From NCBI GenBank assembly GCA_016803235.1, contig JADCLI010000004.1:124001-188000 (forward strand): a stretch of DNA of 64,000 nucleotides, in the 5' to 3' direction. Both the position numbers and the translations under genes were made by a program. Under the pieces are notes generated by a model. The model ran no database searches, was not told the DNA's origin, and saw nothing but the letters and a program-made list of their open reading frames with translations. Each line of letters begins with the position of its first letter. Position 1 is the stretch's first letter. Below are positions 43,936 through 52,473 of the stretch, piece after piece. Source of the DNA: Pimelobacter simplex (lineage in GTDB: Bacteria; Actinomycetota; Actinomycetes; Propionibacteriales; Nocardioidaceae).

Positions 43936-44626
43936 GGGCTCCCTCGTCCCCGGCCATGTGGTCGGCGCTCACGGTCGCGACCCGGACCCCGCCGCGCAGC
44001 ACGGCCACCTCGCTGCACGCCTGGACCGCGAGATCGCGCAGGTGCGTGGAGACCAGGACAGCGGCGCCCCGGGCACGAGCGTCCTCGACGACCGTCACGG
44101 TGGCCTCGACGCCGAGCGGGTCGACGCCGTCGAACGGCTCGTCGAGCAGCAGCACCTCCGGCTCGTGCAGCGCGGCCAGCACGACGCTGAGCCGACGGCC
44201 CATGCCGTGGCTGAACCCGGCGGTCACCCGGTGCGCGACGTCACCGAGGTCGAACTGCTCCAGCAGCGCCCGCGCCCGCGGCTCCCAGCCGTCGAGCCGG
44301 CGCAGCCGGGCGCTCAGCTGGAGGTGCTCCCAGGGCGTCGCACGCGGCACCAGGCCACCGACGTCGGGGCAGTACCCGACGACCCGCTTCGCCGGCAAGG
44401 GGTCGGTGCGCACGTCGTGCCCGGCGACCACGGCCCGCCCCCGGGTCGGTGGGACGACGCCCGCGAGCACCCGCATCGTCGTCGACTTGCCCGCGCCGTT
44501 GCGGCCGAGCAGGGCCAGTGCCTGCCCCGCCTCCACGCGCAGGTCCACACCGGCCACCGCGTCGACCGTCCCGAACCGCACCTGCAGCCCGGCCACGTCG
44601 ATCACGGCTCCCACGGGAGACCGCAT
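43910..44626 (-). CDS. ABC transporter ATP-binding protein with atypical signature
   Basis: 238 residues, ATG 44626. Walker A GRNGAGKS, Q-loop in GYCPDVGGLVP, Walker B LLLDEPFDGVDPLG and switch His in VSTHLRD. The usual LSGGQ signature is replaced by SHGMGRRL, which keeps a Ser/Gly pattern seen in some CcmA/antibiotic-type exporters. The membrane partner is the DUF6297-type protein. A GTG at 44746 would extend it into the nitrilase operator palindrome and is unlikely. Confidence 0.85.
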   Translation of the reverse strand: MRSPVGAVIDVAGLQVRFGTVDAVAGVDLRVEAGQALALLGRNGAGKSTTMRVLAGVVPPTRGRAVVAGHDVRTDPLPAKRVVGYCPDVGGLVPRATPWEHLQLSARLRRLDGWEPRARALLEQFDLGDVAHRVTAGFSHGMGRRLSVVLAALHEPEVLLLDEPFDGVDPLGVEATVTVVEDARARGAAVLVSTHLRDLAVQACSEVAVLRGGVRVATVSADHMAGDEGARAYRALLA

Positions 44627-44728
44627 CGGCAGCTCCCACCTCGACCTGAGATCGGCTCGATCGTTCCTCGGCGGGGGAGGGGCCGTACGACGGGCGCGCG
44701 TCGGTTCCGGGCTTACCGAGGAGATCAC

Positions 44729-44766
44729 GATTGTAGTAGCGTTCACTTATGAACGAAACTACAATC
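44729..44766. promoter_or_regulatory. Palindromic operator overlapping the nitrilase start
   Basis: Imperfect inverted repeat with 16-bp arms (44729-44744 GATTGTAGTAGCGTTC and 44751-44766 GAACGAAACTACAATC; 14 matches) and a 6-bp spacer, covering the ATG at 44749. The half-site TGTAGT recurs at 46717-46722 just upstream of the TetR start, so the TetR regulator at 46060-46707 is the likely ligand. Confidence 0.7.
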
Positions 44767-45690
44767 ATTGTCCGGGCGGCCGCCCTGCAGACCGAGGCAC
44801 GCCTCGGGGACGTGGCGGCGAACCTCGCGGACTGCGAGCGGCTCGCCGAGCGGGCCGTGTCCGAGGGCGCGAGCTGGGTCGTGCTGCCGGAGTTCTTCTC
44901 CACGGGGATCGGGTACCTGCCAGCGCTCTCGGCCGAGGCACCGGGGCTCGACGGCGAGCCGACGCGACTGCTGGAGGACCTGGCGGCACGGCACGGGATC
45001 CACGTCGGCGGGTCCACGCTCGTGCGCGACGCGGACGGCGAGGTGCGCAATGCGTTCCTGCTGTTCGGGCCGCACGGCCTGGTCGGGCGCCACGACAAGG
45101 ACCTGCCGACGATGTGGGAGAGCGCGCTCTACACGGGCGGGCACGACCCCGGCCGCTTCGACGTGGAGGGCACGACGGTCGGGGTGGCGCTGTGTTGGGA
45201 GCTGATGCGCTCGCAGACAGTGGCCCGGCTCGGCGGCGAGGTCGACCTCGTGGTCGGCGGCTCCGGCTGGTGGAGCATGCCGGAGTGGCCCCTGCTCGCG
45301 GGTGCCGAGCGGCGCAACCACGCGCGGGCGACGGCGGCGCCGGCCACCTTCGCCCGGTACGTCGGGGCGCCGGTCGTCCACGCGGCGCACGCCGGGCGTG
45401 TGGAGTGCGGCTTCCTGGGCACGCCGCTGCGCTATCGCGGCCGGCTCGAGGGCGGCGCCCAGGTCTGCGACGCAGGCGGGCAGGTGCTCGCCTACCGCGA
45501 CCGGGACCAGGGCGAGGGGATCGTGGTCGCCGACGTCGCGCTCGGACGCACGACACCCACCTACGCCAGCGACCGCTTCTGGCTGCAGCGGCGGGGAGCG
45601 GTGGCTGCGGCCGCGTGGCAGTTCCACAACCGGGTCGGGCGACGGTCCTACGCCCGCGCCCAGGCGCGTCGGAAGGTCGTGGCGCGATGA
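44749..45690 (+). CDS. Carbon-nitrogen hydrolase (nitrilase/amidase family)
   Basis: 313 residues with the catalytic triad Glu48 (VVLPEFFSTG), Lys117 (GRHDKDLP) and Cys149 (VGVALCWELMRS). Substrates are amides, nitriles or N-carbamoyl compounds; omega-amidase-like activity is possible. The ATG at 44749 is inside the palindromic operator. It is co-translated (ATGA) with a small membrane protein and lies opposite a TetR gene that probably controls it. Confidence 0.9.
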   Translation: MNETTIIVRAAALQTEARLGDVAANLADCERLAERAVSEGASWVVLPEFFSTGIGYLPALSAEAPGLDGEPTRLLEDLAARHGIHVGGSTLVRDADGEVRNAFLLFGPHGLVGRHDKDLPTMWESALYTGGHDPGRFDVEGTTVGVALCWELMRSQTVARLGGEVDLVVGGSGWWSMPEWPLLAGAERRNHARATAAPATFARYVGAPVVHAAHAGRVECGFLGTPLRYRGRLEGGAQVCDAGGQVLAYRDRDQGEGIVVADVALGRTTPTYASDRFWLQRRGAVAAAAWQFHNRVGRRSYARAQARRKVVAR

Positions 45691-46097
45691 CGACGACACC
45701 GAGCTCCCTGACCACCTCCGGTGCGGTCGAGCTCGCGGCGAGCGCACTGTCCGGCTGGGTCTACACGCTCGCGATCGCCGACAAGGAGCGCGCCCGGCGC
45801 CTCGGCATCGTCAGCACACCGCGGGTGCGGCAGTGGCACCTCGACCTCGCCGCCCTCGGTACGGCGACCGTGGCACTCGGCGCGGCACTCCCGGACGCAC
45901 CGCAGCCGCTCCAGCGCACGCTGGCAATCGGCTCGTGGAGCAACGCGATGCTCTTCCTGCCGCTCGCCTTCCGGCCCGGGCTGGCCGACGACCCTCGCTA
46001 CCGGGCCGCGGTCGCCGGCTCGTTCGTGACCACGTCGGTCGGCTTCGTCGGGTTCGCGGCTACCGCTCTGCTGCGCCGACGCGCAGGGCGTCGCTGA
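45687..46097 (+). CDS. Small four-helix membrane protein
   Basis: 136 residues with four hydrophobic segments (GAVELAASALSGWVYTLAIAD, LDLAALGTATVALGAALPD, AIGSWSNAMLFLPLAF, VAGSFVTTSVGFVGFAATALL). The ATGA overlap with the nitrilase shows it belongs to that operon. The helix pattern loosely recalls small hydroxylaminobenzene-mutase-like membrane proteins, but I cannot assign a function. The 3' end overlaps the convergent TetR gene by 38 bp. Confidence 0.75.
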   Translation: MTTTPSSLTTSGAVELAASALSGWVYTLAIADKERARRLGIVSTPRVRQWHLDLAALGTATVALGAALPDAPQPLQRTLAIGSWSNAMLFLPLAFRPGLADDPRYRAAVAGSFVTTSVGFVGFAATALLRRRAGRR

Positions 46098-46707
46098 GCA
46101 GCCGGCGCCCGACGGCAAGGGTCTGCTCGAGCTCGCCGTCGTCGATGCGGAGCCGGTCCTGGCGCAGGGACAGCGCGATGACGCCGTTCCAGGCCCCCCA
46201 CACGAAACGGGTCGCCCGAGCCAGGTCGATGTCGGCACGGATCTCCCCCGCCGCGACGGCAGCCTCGAGATCGGCCTGCACGGCTCCGACGAGCGCCTCG
46301 ACCCGCTCCGCGATCCGCGCCTCGACCTCCGGGTCGGCTTGGCCCGAGCCCGGCTCGAGCACGCGCAGGGCGATCATCTGGAAGGCACCGGGCTGCTCGA
46401 CGTGGAAGCGCAGATACGCGTCGCCCGCGGCGAGCACCCGCTCCAGTGGGCTGTCCAGGCCGAGGTCGAGCACCCGGGCCATCGCCTGCTCGTTGAGATC
46501 GAGGGCCCGCTCGACCAGGGCGAGGTAGAGCCCGGCCTTGTTCTTGAAGTGCACGTAGACCGAGCCGACGGAGACGTCGGCGGCCTCGGCCACCTCGTCG
46601 ATCGTCGTGGCCTGGAGGCCGCGCTCGCGGAAGAGGCCCTCGGCGGCGTCGAGGATCGCGGTGGCGGTGCGGGCCTTGCGGCGGGCGCCGCGAGGGCTCG
46701 TCGTCAC
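46060..46707 (-). CDS. TetR/AcrR-family transcriptional regulator
   Basis: 215 residues from GTG 46707. DNA-binding domain: ATAILDAAEGLFRERGLQATTIDEVAEAADVSVGSVYVHFKNKAGLY. A TGTAGT half-site lies about 10-16 nt upstream of its start and twice in the palindrome at the nitrilase start, supporting control of the divergent-from-afar nitrilase operon. Ligand unknown. Confidence 0.9.
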   Translation of the reverse strand: MTTSPRGARRKARTATAILDAAEGLFRERGLQATTIDEVAEAADVSVGSVYVHFKNKAGLYLALVERALDLNEQAMARVLDLGLDSPLERVLAAGDAYLRFHVEQPGAFQMIALRVLEPGSGQADPEVEARIAERVEALVGAVQADLEAAVAAGEIRADIDLARATRFVWGAWNGVIALSLRQDRLRIDDGELEQTLAVGRRLLSDALRVGAAER

Positions 46708-46769
46708 GTCCCGAACTGTAGTTGGCGCCGCGCTGCAACCGATCCGGCCTCCCGCACGTCTCTCCCCAC

Positions 46770-46844
46770 GTGACGTGGATCGCCGCCGGCATCTTGTGGT
46801 TCGTCGTACTCCTGCTCGCGGGCGTGGCGATCGCTCGCCGCTGA
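46770..46844 (+). CDS. Possible 24-residue single-helix membrane peptide
   Basis: GTG-initiated ORF encoding a short hydrophobic peptide (ILWFVVLLLAGVAIARR at its C-terminus), one clean transmembrane helix with a positive C-terminal end. It has no good ribosome-binding site and lies in a 163-bp gap, so it may be chance. It resembles the tiny membrane peptides of Actinobacteria only in form. Confidence 0.3.
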   Translation: MTWIAAGILWFVVLLLAGVAIARR

Positions 46845-46870
46845 CCCGGCCCCAGGAGACCGGACCGACC

Positions 46871-48058
46871 TCAGCTGCAGAGGCCGGCGAGCTCGCGCTC
46901 GTCGTCCGACAGGCCGCCGCCCCGGGAGTCGGGCGTGGCGGTCCCGCTCGGCGGGGCCGACGCCGATCCGGACGGGGCGTCGGACGAAGCATCCGACGGG
47001 TTGCCCGACGGGGAGGTCGACCCACCGCCCGGGGACTCGCCGGCGTTGAGCGATCCTGCGAGGAACTCCGGGGTGAGCGGCTGGTCGTCGATGACGAGCT
47101 GCCAGAGCCGCTCGACCGAGGGCAGCCACTCGACGCCGCCGCTGACCTTGTCGGTCTCGAGGGTCCACGGCGTGGTGATGAACCTGATGTCACCGGCATC
47201 GATGCCCTGGGCGCTGGCGGCGACCTTCGCCATCGCGGCGACCGACTTGAAGTCGGTCTGCAGCTCGGTGGTCGCCGCGCTGATGAAGCCCGCCAGCTTG
47301 TCCGGCCGGGCGAGCATCCCCCCGGTGAGCGCCTTGTCGATCATGGCGCCGATCAGGGCCTGCTGGCGGCGGGTGCGGTACGGGTCGATGCCGCCGCTGA
47401 TGCCGTAGCGCACCCGGGCGTAGGCGAGCGCCTCCTCGCCGTCGACCTCGCGGGTCCCCGCCTCGAGGTGGATGTTGCCGGTGGTGTCGTCGATCTCCTC
47501 GGGGACGCAGATCTCGACGCCGTCGAGCGCGTCGACCATGTCCTTGAACTGGTTGAAGTCGACGACGACGAACTTGTCGACGTGGATCCCGGTGAGCTGC
47601 TCGAGCTGCTGGCGGGTGCACCCGGGCCCGCCGACGGCGTACGCCGCGTTCCACTTCTCGTACGCGGTGGCGGCCGGGATCTCGCTGCCGTCGGCCTGGT
47701 AGCAGGCCGGCCGCATCACCGCGGTGTCACGCGGGATCGAGATGCCGTAGGCGAACTCACGATCGGCCGAGAGGTGGAACAAGATGGTGGTGTCGGACAG
47801 CCCGCCACCGGACTCGCCGTCGATCTTGCAGCCCTCGCAGCTGCGGCTGTCGGTGCCCATCACGAGGATGTTGAGGGCCTTGGTCCTCTTGCCCGGACGG
47901 TTCTTGCCGACCACGTCCGGGTGCTGGAGGTTGCCGTTCCAGCTCTCGTAGGCGAGCACCACGCCCAGCCCGGTGAGCAGGCCCAGCGCCAGCAGGCTCG
48001 CCACGATGACCCGGAGCACCGTGCGCCCGGGACGCGCCACCCGCCGCCGGCCTCCCAT
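46871..48058 (-). CDS. LCP-family (LytR-CpsA-Psr) protein
   Basis: 395 residues: one N-terminal transmembrane helix (VLRVIVASLLALGLLTGLGVVLAYE), then the LCP domain (ILVMGTDSRS, LSDTTILFHLSADREFAYGISIPRDTAVM, DFNQFKDMVDALDGVEICVPEEIDD, EEALAYARVRYGISGGIDPYRTRRQQALI), and a Ser/Pro-rich C-terminal tail. LCP enzymes attach glycopolymers such as teichoic acids or arabinogalactan to peptidoglycan outside the membrane, using the conserved Arg/Asp residues of these motifs. Confidence 0.92.
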   Translation of the reverse strand: MGGRRRVARPGRTVLRVIVASLLALGLLTGLGVVLAYESWNGNLQHPDVVGKNRPGKRTKALNILVMGTDSRSCEGCKIDGESGGGLSDTTILFHLSADREFAYGISIPRDTAVMRPACYQADGSEIPAATAYEKWNAAYAVGGPGCTRQQLEQLTGIHVDKFVVVDFNQFKDMVDALDGVEICVPEEIDDTTGNIHLEAGTREVDGEEALAYARVRYGISGGIDPYRTRRQQALIGAMIDKALTGGMLARPDKLAGFISAATTELQTDFKSVAAMAKVAASAQGIDAGDIRFITTPWTLETDKVSGGVEWLPSVERLWQLVIDDQPLTPEFLAGSLNAGESPGGGSTSPSGNPSDASSDAPSGSASAPPSGTATPDSRGGGLSDDERELAGLCS

Positions 48059-48071
48059 GTGCGGAAACGTA

Positions 48072-48113
48072 CCGGGCCGGGCCGAACGACGTGCTCCGTT
48101 CGACCCGGCCCGG
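48072..48113 (-). terminator. Terminator of the fadAB operon
   Basis: Inverted repeat with 17-bp arms (48072-48088 and 48097-48113; one mismatch; CCGGGCCGGG outer part) and an 8-nt loop, starting 20 bp after the fadB stop and ending before the LCP gene. The GC-rich stem without a T-run is a usual actinobacterial intrinsic terminator. Confidence 0.75.
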
Positions 48114-48132
48114 CGTGCCGTGCGCTACCCGA

Positions 48133-50322
48133 TCAGGCGGGGAAGCCCTGGCCCGAGGCCGCCAGCTCCCGCAGCCACGGGGTGGCCCGGAACCGGTCGC
48201 CGTACGTCTCGGCCAGCTCGTCGGCCCGCTTGAGGAAGGCGCCCAGGCCGATCTCGCCGGTGGCCTTGTCCTCGTAGCCGGTCATGAACTGGGCGGCGCC
48301 ACCGGTGTTGGGCGGGAAGCCGATGCCCATGATCGAGCCGATGTTCGCGGCGGCCGCCGAGGTGATCACGCCCTCCTCGAAGGTCTTGGCGGTCTCGAGC
48401 GCCTCGGCGAAGAGCATCCGGTCGCGGATGTCCTCGATCGGCGGCTGCTGCTCGGCGACCGGGAACAGGTCGGCGAGGCCGGCCCAGATGGAGCCGCGCT
48501 TGCCGTCCTCGTAGTCGTAGAAGCCGGCACCGCGCAGGCGACCGGCACGGCCGGCCTCGAGCATCTTGCCGACGACGGCCTGGCCCGGGTGGACCGGCAG
48601 GTCCGGGTTGGCGTCCGCGGTGGCCTTGGCGATCTTGGCCATCAGCTCGAGGTTGAGCTCGTCGGAGAGCTGGAGCACCGGAGCCGGGTAGCCGGCCGAG
48701 GTGGTGGCCCGCTCGATGGAGTACGGCGCCACGCCCTCGGCGAGCATCGCCATGCCCTCGTTGACCATGTAGCCGATGACCCGCGAGGTGTAGAAGCCGC
48801 GGCTGTCGTTGACGACGATCGGCGTCTTGCGGATCTGCAGGACGACGTCGTACGCCTTGGCGAGCGCCTCGTCGGAGGTCTCCTTGCCGGCGATGATCTC
48901 GACGAGCGGCATCTTGTCGACGGGGCTGAAGAAGTGCAGGCCGATGAAGCGCGGGCGGTCCGCGTCGTTCTCCAGGCCGGCGGCCAGCTCGGTGATCGGC
49001 AGGGTCGAGGTGTTCGAGCACAGCAGGGCGTCGGGCGCGAGGTGCGGCAGGATCTCGGCGAAGACCTTGGCCTTGAGGGCCGGGTCCTCGAAGACGGCCT
49101 CGACCACGAGGTCGGCGCCGGCAGCGGCGGCCGGGTCGGCGGTCGCGGTGATCCGGCCGAGCAGCTCGGCCTTCTTCTCCTCCGTCGACTTCCCGCGGCT
49201 GATCGCCTTGTCCAGCAGGCCCTCGGAGTACGCCTTGCCCTTCTCGGCCGCCTCGACCGAGATGTCCTTGAGGACCACCTCGACGCCGACCTTGGCCAGG
49301 ACGTAGGCGATGCCGGCGCCCATCATGCCGGCGCCCAGGACGACGGCCTTCTTCGCCTTGTAGGGCTCGATGCCCTGCGGGCGCAGGGAGCCGGAGTTGA
49401 TCGCCTGCAGGTCGAAGAAGAACGCCTGGATCATGTTCTTCGAGCCCTGGTTGACGACCAGGTTGGCCAGGTAGCGCGACTCGATGCGCGAGGCGGTGTC
49501 GAAGTCGACCTGCGCGCCCTCGACCGCGGCCGAGAGGATCGCCCGCGGCGCCGGGTAGTCGGCACCCTTGAGCTGCTTGCGCAGCAGGGCCGGGAACGCG
49601 GGGAGGAAGCCGGCCAGCGCCGGCGACTTCGGCGTACCGCCGGGCATCTTGTAGCCGGGGGCGTCCCACGGCGACAGCGCGGCCTCGGGGTTGGCCTTGA
49701 TCCACGCCTTCGCGGCCGGGACCAGCTCCTCCTGGGTGGCGACGAGCTCGTCGACGACGCCCTTCTTGAGCGCGGTCTCCGGGTTGAACTGGGGGCCCTG
49801 GAGCAGCACGTCCATCAGCGCGGTCTGCAGGCCCCACTTGCGCACGGCGCGGGTGACGCCGCCGCCGCCGGGGAGCAGGCCGAGGGTCGCCTCCGGGAGG
49901 CCGACCTTGATCTTCGGGTCGTTGACGAGGATCCGGTGCTGGGTGGCGAGGGTGATCTCGTAGCCGCCGCCGAGCGCGGCTCCGTTGATGGCCGCCACGA
50001 CCGGCTTCGGGAAGAGCTCGAGGCGGCGCAGCGACGCCTTGATGCTCTCGCACTGGGCGAACACGTCGCCCGCGTTGTCCTTGGTGGTCTGGACCATCAG
50101 CTTGAGGTCACCGCCGGCGAAGAAGGTCTTCTTCGCGGAGGTGATGACGACGCCGGTGATGTCGTCCTGCTCGGCGTACAGGCGCTCGACGGCCGCCGCC
50201 ATCGACTCCCGGTAGAGCTCGTTCATCGTGTTCGCGCTCTGGTTGGGGTCGTCGAGGGTGAGGGTGACGATGCCGTCCGCGTCGCGCTCGTAGCGCACAG
50301 AGGTCTGGGTGTCGGTGCTCAA
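48133..50322 (-). CDS. fadB: Fatty-acid oxidation alpha subunit (enoyl-CoA hydratase / 3-hydroxyacyl-CoA dehydrogenase)
   Basis: 729 residues from a TTG start (50322) with an AGGA site 7-8 nt upstream. N-terminal crotonase domain (GGDLKLMVQTTKD, NGAALGGGYEITLATQHRIL) and a central 3-hydroxyacyl-CoA dehydrogenase domain with NAD motif GAGMMGAGIAYVLAKVG and GLHFFSPVDKMPLVEII. It hydrates 2-enoyl-CoA and oxidises 3-hydroxyacyl-CoA, acting with the thiolase encoded immediately upstream (38-bp gap). The operon is bounded by a hairpin terminator and controlled by a divergent MerR-type gene. Confidence 0.93.
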   Translation of the reverse strand: MSTDTQTSVRYERDADGIVTLTLDDPNQSANTMNELYRESMAAAVERLYAEQDDITGVVITSAKKTFFAGGDLKLMVQTTKDNAGDVFAQCESIKASLRRLELFPKPVVAAINGAALGGGYEITLATQHRILVNDPKIKVGLPEATLGLLPGGGGVTRAVRKWGLQTALMDVLLQGPQFNPETALKKGVVDELVATQEELVPAAKAWIKANPEAALSPWDAPGYKMPGGTPKSPALAGFLPAFPALLRKQLKGADYPAPRAILSAAVEGAQVDFDTASRIESRYLANLVVNQGSKNMIQAFFFDLQAINSGSLRPQGIEPYKAKKAVVLGAGMMGAGIAYVLAKVGVEVVLKDISVEAAEKGKAYSEGLLDKAISRGKSTEEKKAELLGRITATADPAAAAGADLVVEAVFEDPALKAKVFAEILPHLAPDALLCSNTSTLPITELAAGLENDADRPRFIGLHFFSPVDKMPLVEIIAGKETSDEALAKAYDVVLQIRKTPIVVNDSRGFYTSRVIGYMVNEGMAMLAEGVAPYSIERATTSAGYPAPVLQLSDELNLELMAKIAKATADANPDLPVHPGQAVVGKMLEAGRAGRLRGAGFYDYEDGKRGSIWAGLADLFPVAEQQPPIEDIRDRMLFAEALETAKTFEEGVITSAAAANIGSIMGIGFPPNTGGAAQFMTGYEDKATGEIGLGAFLKRADELAETYGDRFRATPWLRELAASGQGFPA

Positions 50323-50360
50323 TGTCGTTCCTGTTCTGGGTCTCTGGGTCCGGTACGGCG

Positions 50361-51572
50361 TCAGACGCGCTCGACGATCGTGGCGATGCCCATGCCGCCG
50401 CCGACGCAGAGCGTGGCGAGGCCGCGGCGCAGGTCGCGCCGCTCGAGCTCGTCGATCAGGGTGCCGAGGATCATCGCGCCGGTCGCACCGAGCGGGTGGC
50501 CCATGGCGATCGCGCCGCCGTTGACGTTGGTGATGTCGTGGCTGATCCCCATGTCGCGCATGAACCGCATGGCGACGGCGGCGAACGCCTCGTTGATCTC
50601 GAACAGGTCGATGTCGCCGACCTCGAGGCCGGCCTTGGCCAGCGCCTTGCGGGCGGCGGGAGCCGGACCGGTCAGCATGATGATCGGGTCCGCGCCGGAG
50701 ACGGCGGTCGCGATGATCCGGGCACGCGGCGTCAGGCCGAGGTCCTTGCCGACCTGCTCGTTGCCGATCAGGGTCAGCGCGGAGCCGTCGACGATGCCCG
50801 AGCTGTTGCCGGCGTGGTGGACGTGGTTGATCCTCTCGAGCCAGTGGTACTTCTCGAGCGCCACGTCGTCGAAGCCGGCGTCGGCGCCGAGCTGGGCGAA
50901 GGACGGCTTGAGGCCGGCGAGACCCTCGACGGAGGTGTCGGGGCGGACGGTCTCGTCGCGGTCGAGGATCGTCAGGCCGTTGATGTCCTTGACCGGGACG
51001 ATCGCGCCGTCGAAGTAGCCGTTGGCCTGGGCCTTGGCGGCACGGTGGTGCGACTCGGCGGCGTACGCGTCGACGTCCTCGCGGTTCCAGCCCTCGATGG
51101 TGGCGATCAGGTCGGCGCCGATGCCCTGCGGCACGAAGCCCGCCTTGAACGCGGTGGCCGGGTCGGACGCCCAGGCGCCACCGTCGGAGCCCATCGGCAC
51201 GCGGCTCATCGACTCGACGCCGCCAGCGATGATCAGGTCCTCGAACCCGCCGCGGACCCGACCGGCGGCCTGGTTGACGGCCTCGAGGCCCGAGGCGCAG
51301 AAGCGGTTGAGCTGGACGCCGGCGACGGTGTCCGGGAGACCGGCGGCGATGGCCACGGTCTTCGCGATGTCGCCACCCTGGTCACCGATCGGGGAGACGA
51401 CGCCGAGCACGATGTCGTCGATCCGGTTCGGGTCGAGGCCCGGGTTGCGCTCCTGCACGGCGTCGACGAGGCCGACGGCGAGGTCGACCGGCTTCACCTC
51501 GTGGAGGGAGCCGTTGGCCTTGCCCCGGCCGCGCGGCGTGCGGAGGTGGTCGTACACGAATGCTTCTGCCAT
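50361..51572 (-). CDS. fadA: Acetyl-CoA C-acyltransferase (thiolase)
   Basis: 403 residues. Catalytic Cys in [17 protein letters not shown] (near residue 92), His in [16 protein letters not shown] and Cys in [13 protein letters not shown]. Cleaves 3-ketoacyl-CoA to acetyl-CoA and a shortened acyl-CoA. It starts the fadA-fadB operon, 62 bp from the divergent MerR-family gene and its palindromic site. Confidence 0.93.
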   Translation of the reverse strand: MAEAFVYDHLRTPRGRGKANGSLHEVKPVDLAVGLVDAVQERNPGLDPNRIDDIVLGVVSPIGDQGGDIAKTVAIAAGLPDTVAGVQLNRFCASGLEAVNQAAGRVRGGFEDLIIAGGVESMSRVPMGSDGGAWASDPATAFKAGFVPQGIGADLIATIEGWNREDVDAYAAESHHRAAKAQANGYFDGAIVPVKDINGLTILDRDETVRPDTSVEGLAGLKPSFAQLGADAGFDDVALEKYHWLERINHVHHAGNSSGIVDGSALTLIGNEQVGKDLGLTPRARIIATAVSGADPIIMLTGPAPAARKALAKAGLEVGDIDLFEINEAFAAVAMRFMRDMGISHDITNVNGGAIAMGHPLGATGAMILGTLIDELERRDLRRGLATLCVGGGMGIATIVERV

Positions 51573-51618
51573 GACCGTCCTTGTTTCTGTACGGGAGAGG
51601 TGTCTCTGTGGTCGATTG

Positions 51619-51635
51619 TGACACTATTACTGTCA
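51619..51635. promoter_or_regulatory. Palindromic site between fadA and the MerR regulator
   Basis: TGACA (51619-51623), a 7-bp AT-rich spacer, and TGTCA (51631-51635); the last base is the A of the regulator's ATG. In the shared 62-bp divergent promoter region, this is the natural candidate for the MerR-type regulator's operator, controlling both directions. Confidence 0.6.
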
Positions 51636-52396
51636 TGGTCAAGAGCGAGGGCCCCGCGGGCGGTGTGACCCACGACGCATCGGGGGCGGACCCGAGGCCC
51701 GGATCCGCCGACGAGCTGCTCACCCTCGAGGAGCTCACCGCCCGGGTCGGCCTCACCGTGCGCACGGTGCGCTTCTACACCTCGCGCGGCCTCGTGCCGC
51801 CGCCGATCCGGCGCGGCCGGTCGGGGTACTACTCCGCTGCCCACCTGGCCCGGATCGAGCTGGTGCTGGAGCTGCAGAGCCACGGGTTCACGCTCTCCGC
51901 CATCGAGCGGTACGTCGCCGGCATCCCCGAGGACGCCACCCCCGAGGACATCACCCTGGCCCGCACCATGCTCGCGCCGTGGCAGTCCGACCTCCCGGTC
52001 GAGATGGACCGCGAGCAGCTGGAGAAGAAGGCCGGGCGCACGCTGTCGACCGAGGACGTCGCCACGTTGCAGGCCCTCGGCGTGCTGCGGATCCGCGGGG
52101 CGTCGTACCTCGTCGCGAGCAACCAGCTCGCCATCGGCATCCGGCTGCTCGAGCTCGGCTTCCCGCGCGAGGTCGCGGTCGCGGCGGCGGCCGTGTACCA
52201 GGAGCACGGCGAGCAGATGGCCAAGGAGCTCTACGAGGTCATCAACGACAAGCTGGCCCCGCTGTACGGCGACGCGACCACCTCGGAGCACTTCCGCGAG
52301 ATCATGGAGCGGCTCAAGCCGCTCTCGGTCGGCGGCCTGGTGTCGGCCTACGAGTCGGCGGTCGCCCGCGCGGCGCGCACGCCGCGGCGCCGCTGA
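51635..52396 (+). CDS. MerR-family transcriptional regulator of beta-oxidation
   Basis: 253 residues. N-terminal MerR helix-turn-helix (LTLEELTARVGLTVRTVRFYTSRGLVPPPIRRGRSGYYSAAHLARIELVLELQSHGFTLSAIERYV) and a C-terminal ligand region rather than a Cys metal-binding end, so it senses an organic ligand, probably an acyl-CoA. Divergent from fadAB, which it likely represses or activates. ATG 51635 was chosen; an in-frame start at 51581 lies in the promoter. Confidence 0.9.
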   Translation: MVKSEGPAGGVTHDASGADPRPGSADELLTLEELTARVGLTVRTVRFYTSRGLVPPPIRRGRSGYYSAAHLARIELVLELQSHGFTLSAIERYVAGIPEDATPEDITLARTMLAPWQSDLPVEMDREQLEKKAGRTLSTEDVATLQALGVLRIRGASYLVASNQLAIGIRLLELGFPREVAVAAAAVYQEHGEQMAKELYEVINDKLAPLYGDATTSEHFREIMERLKPLSVGGLVSAYESAVARAARTPRRR

Positions 52397-52413
52397 CTCG
52401 GACTGTGTGCCGC

Positions 52414-52468
52414 TCAACTACCGGATTTGTCGTCTTCAACCCCGCCGGACGACGAATCCGGTAGTTGA
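52414..52468. repeat. Inverted repeat between convergent genes (AACTACCGG element, copy 1)
   Basis: 21-bp arms (52414-52434 and 52448-52468, one mismatch, core AACTACCGGATTTGTCG) with a 13-nt loop. It occupies almost the whole 77-bp gap between the MerR gene and the convergent DEAD-box gene. A second copy lies at 63079-63133 in the same type of position, so it is probably a bidirectional terminator or a mobile repeat used as one. Confidence 0.85.
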
Positions 52469-52473
52469 ACCGT

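Noticed and set aside
43910..44746. Longer ABC ATPase start at 44746
   Set aside because: The extra N-terminus is the mirror image of the nitrilase operator palindrome and has low complexity; ATG 44626 gives the normal domain start.
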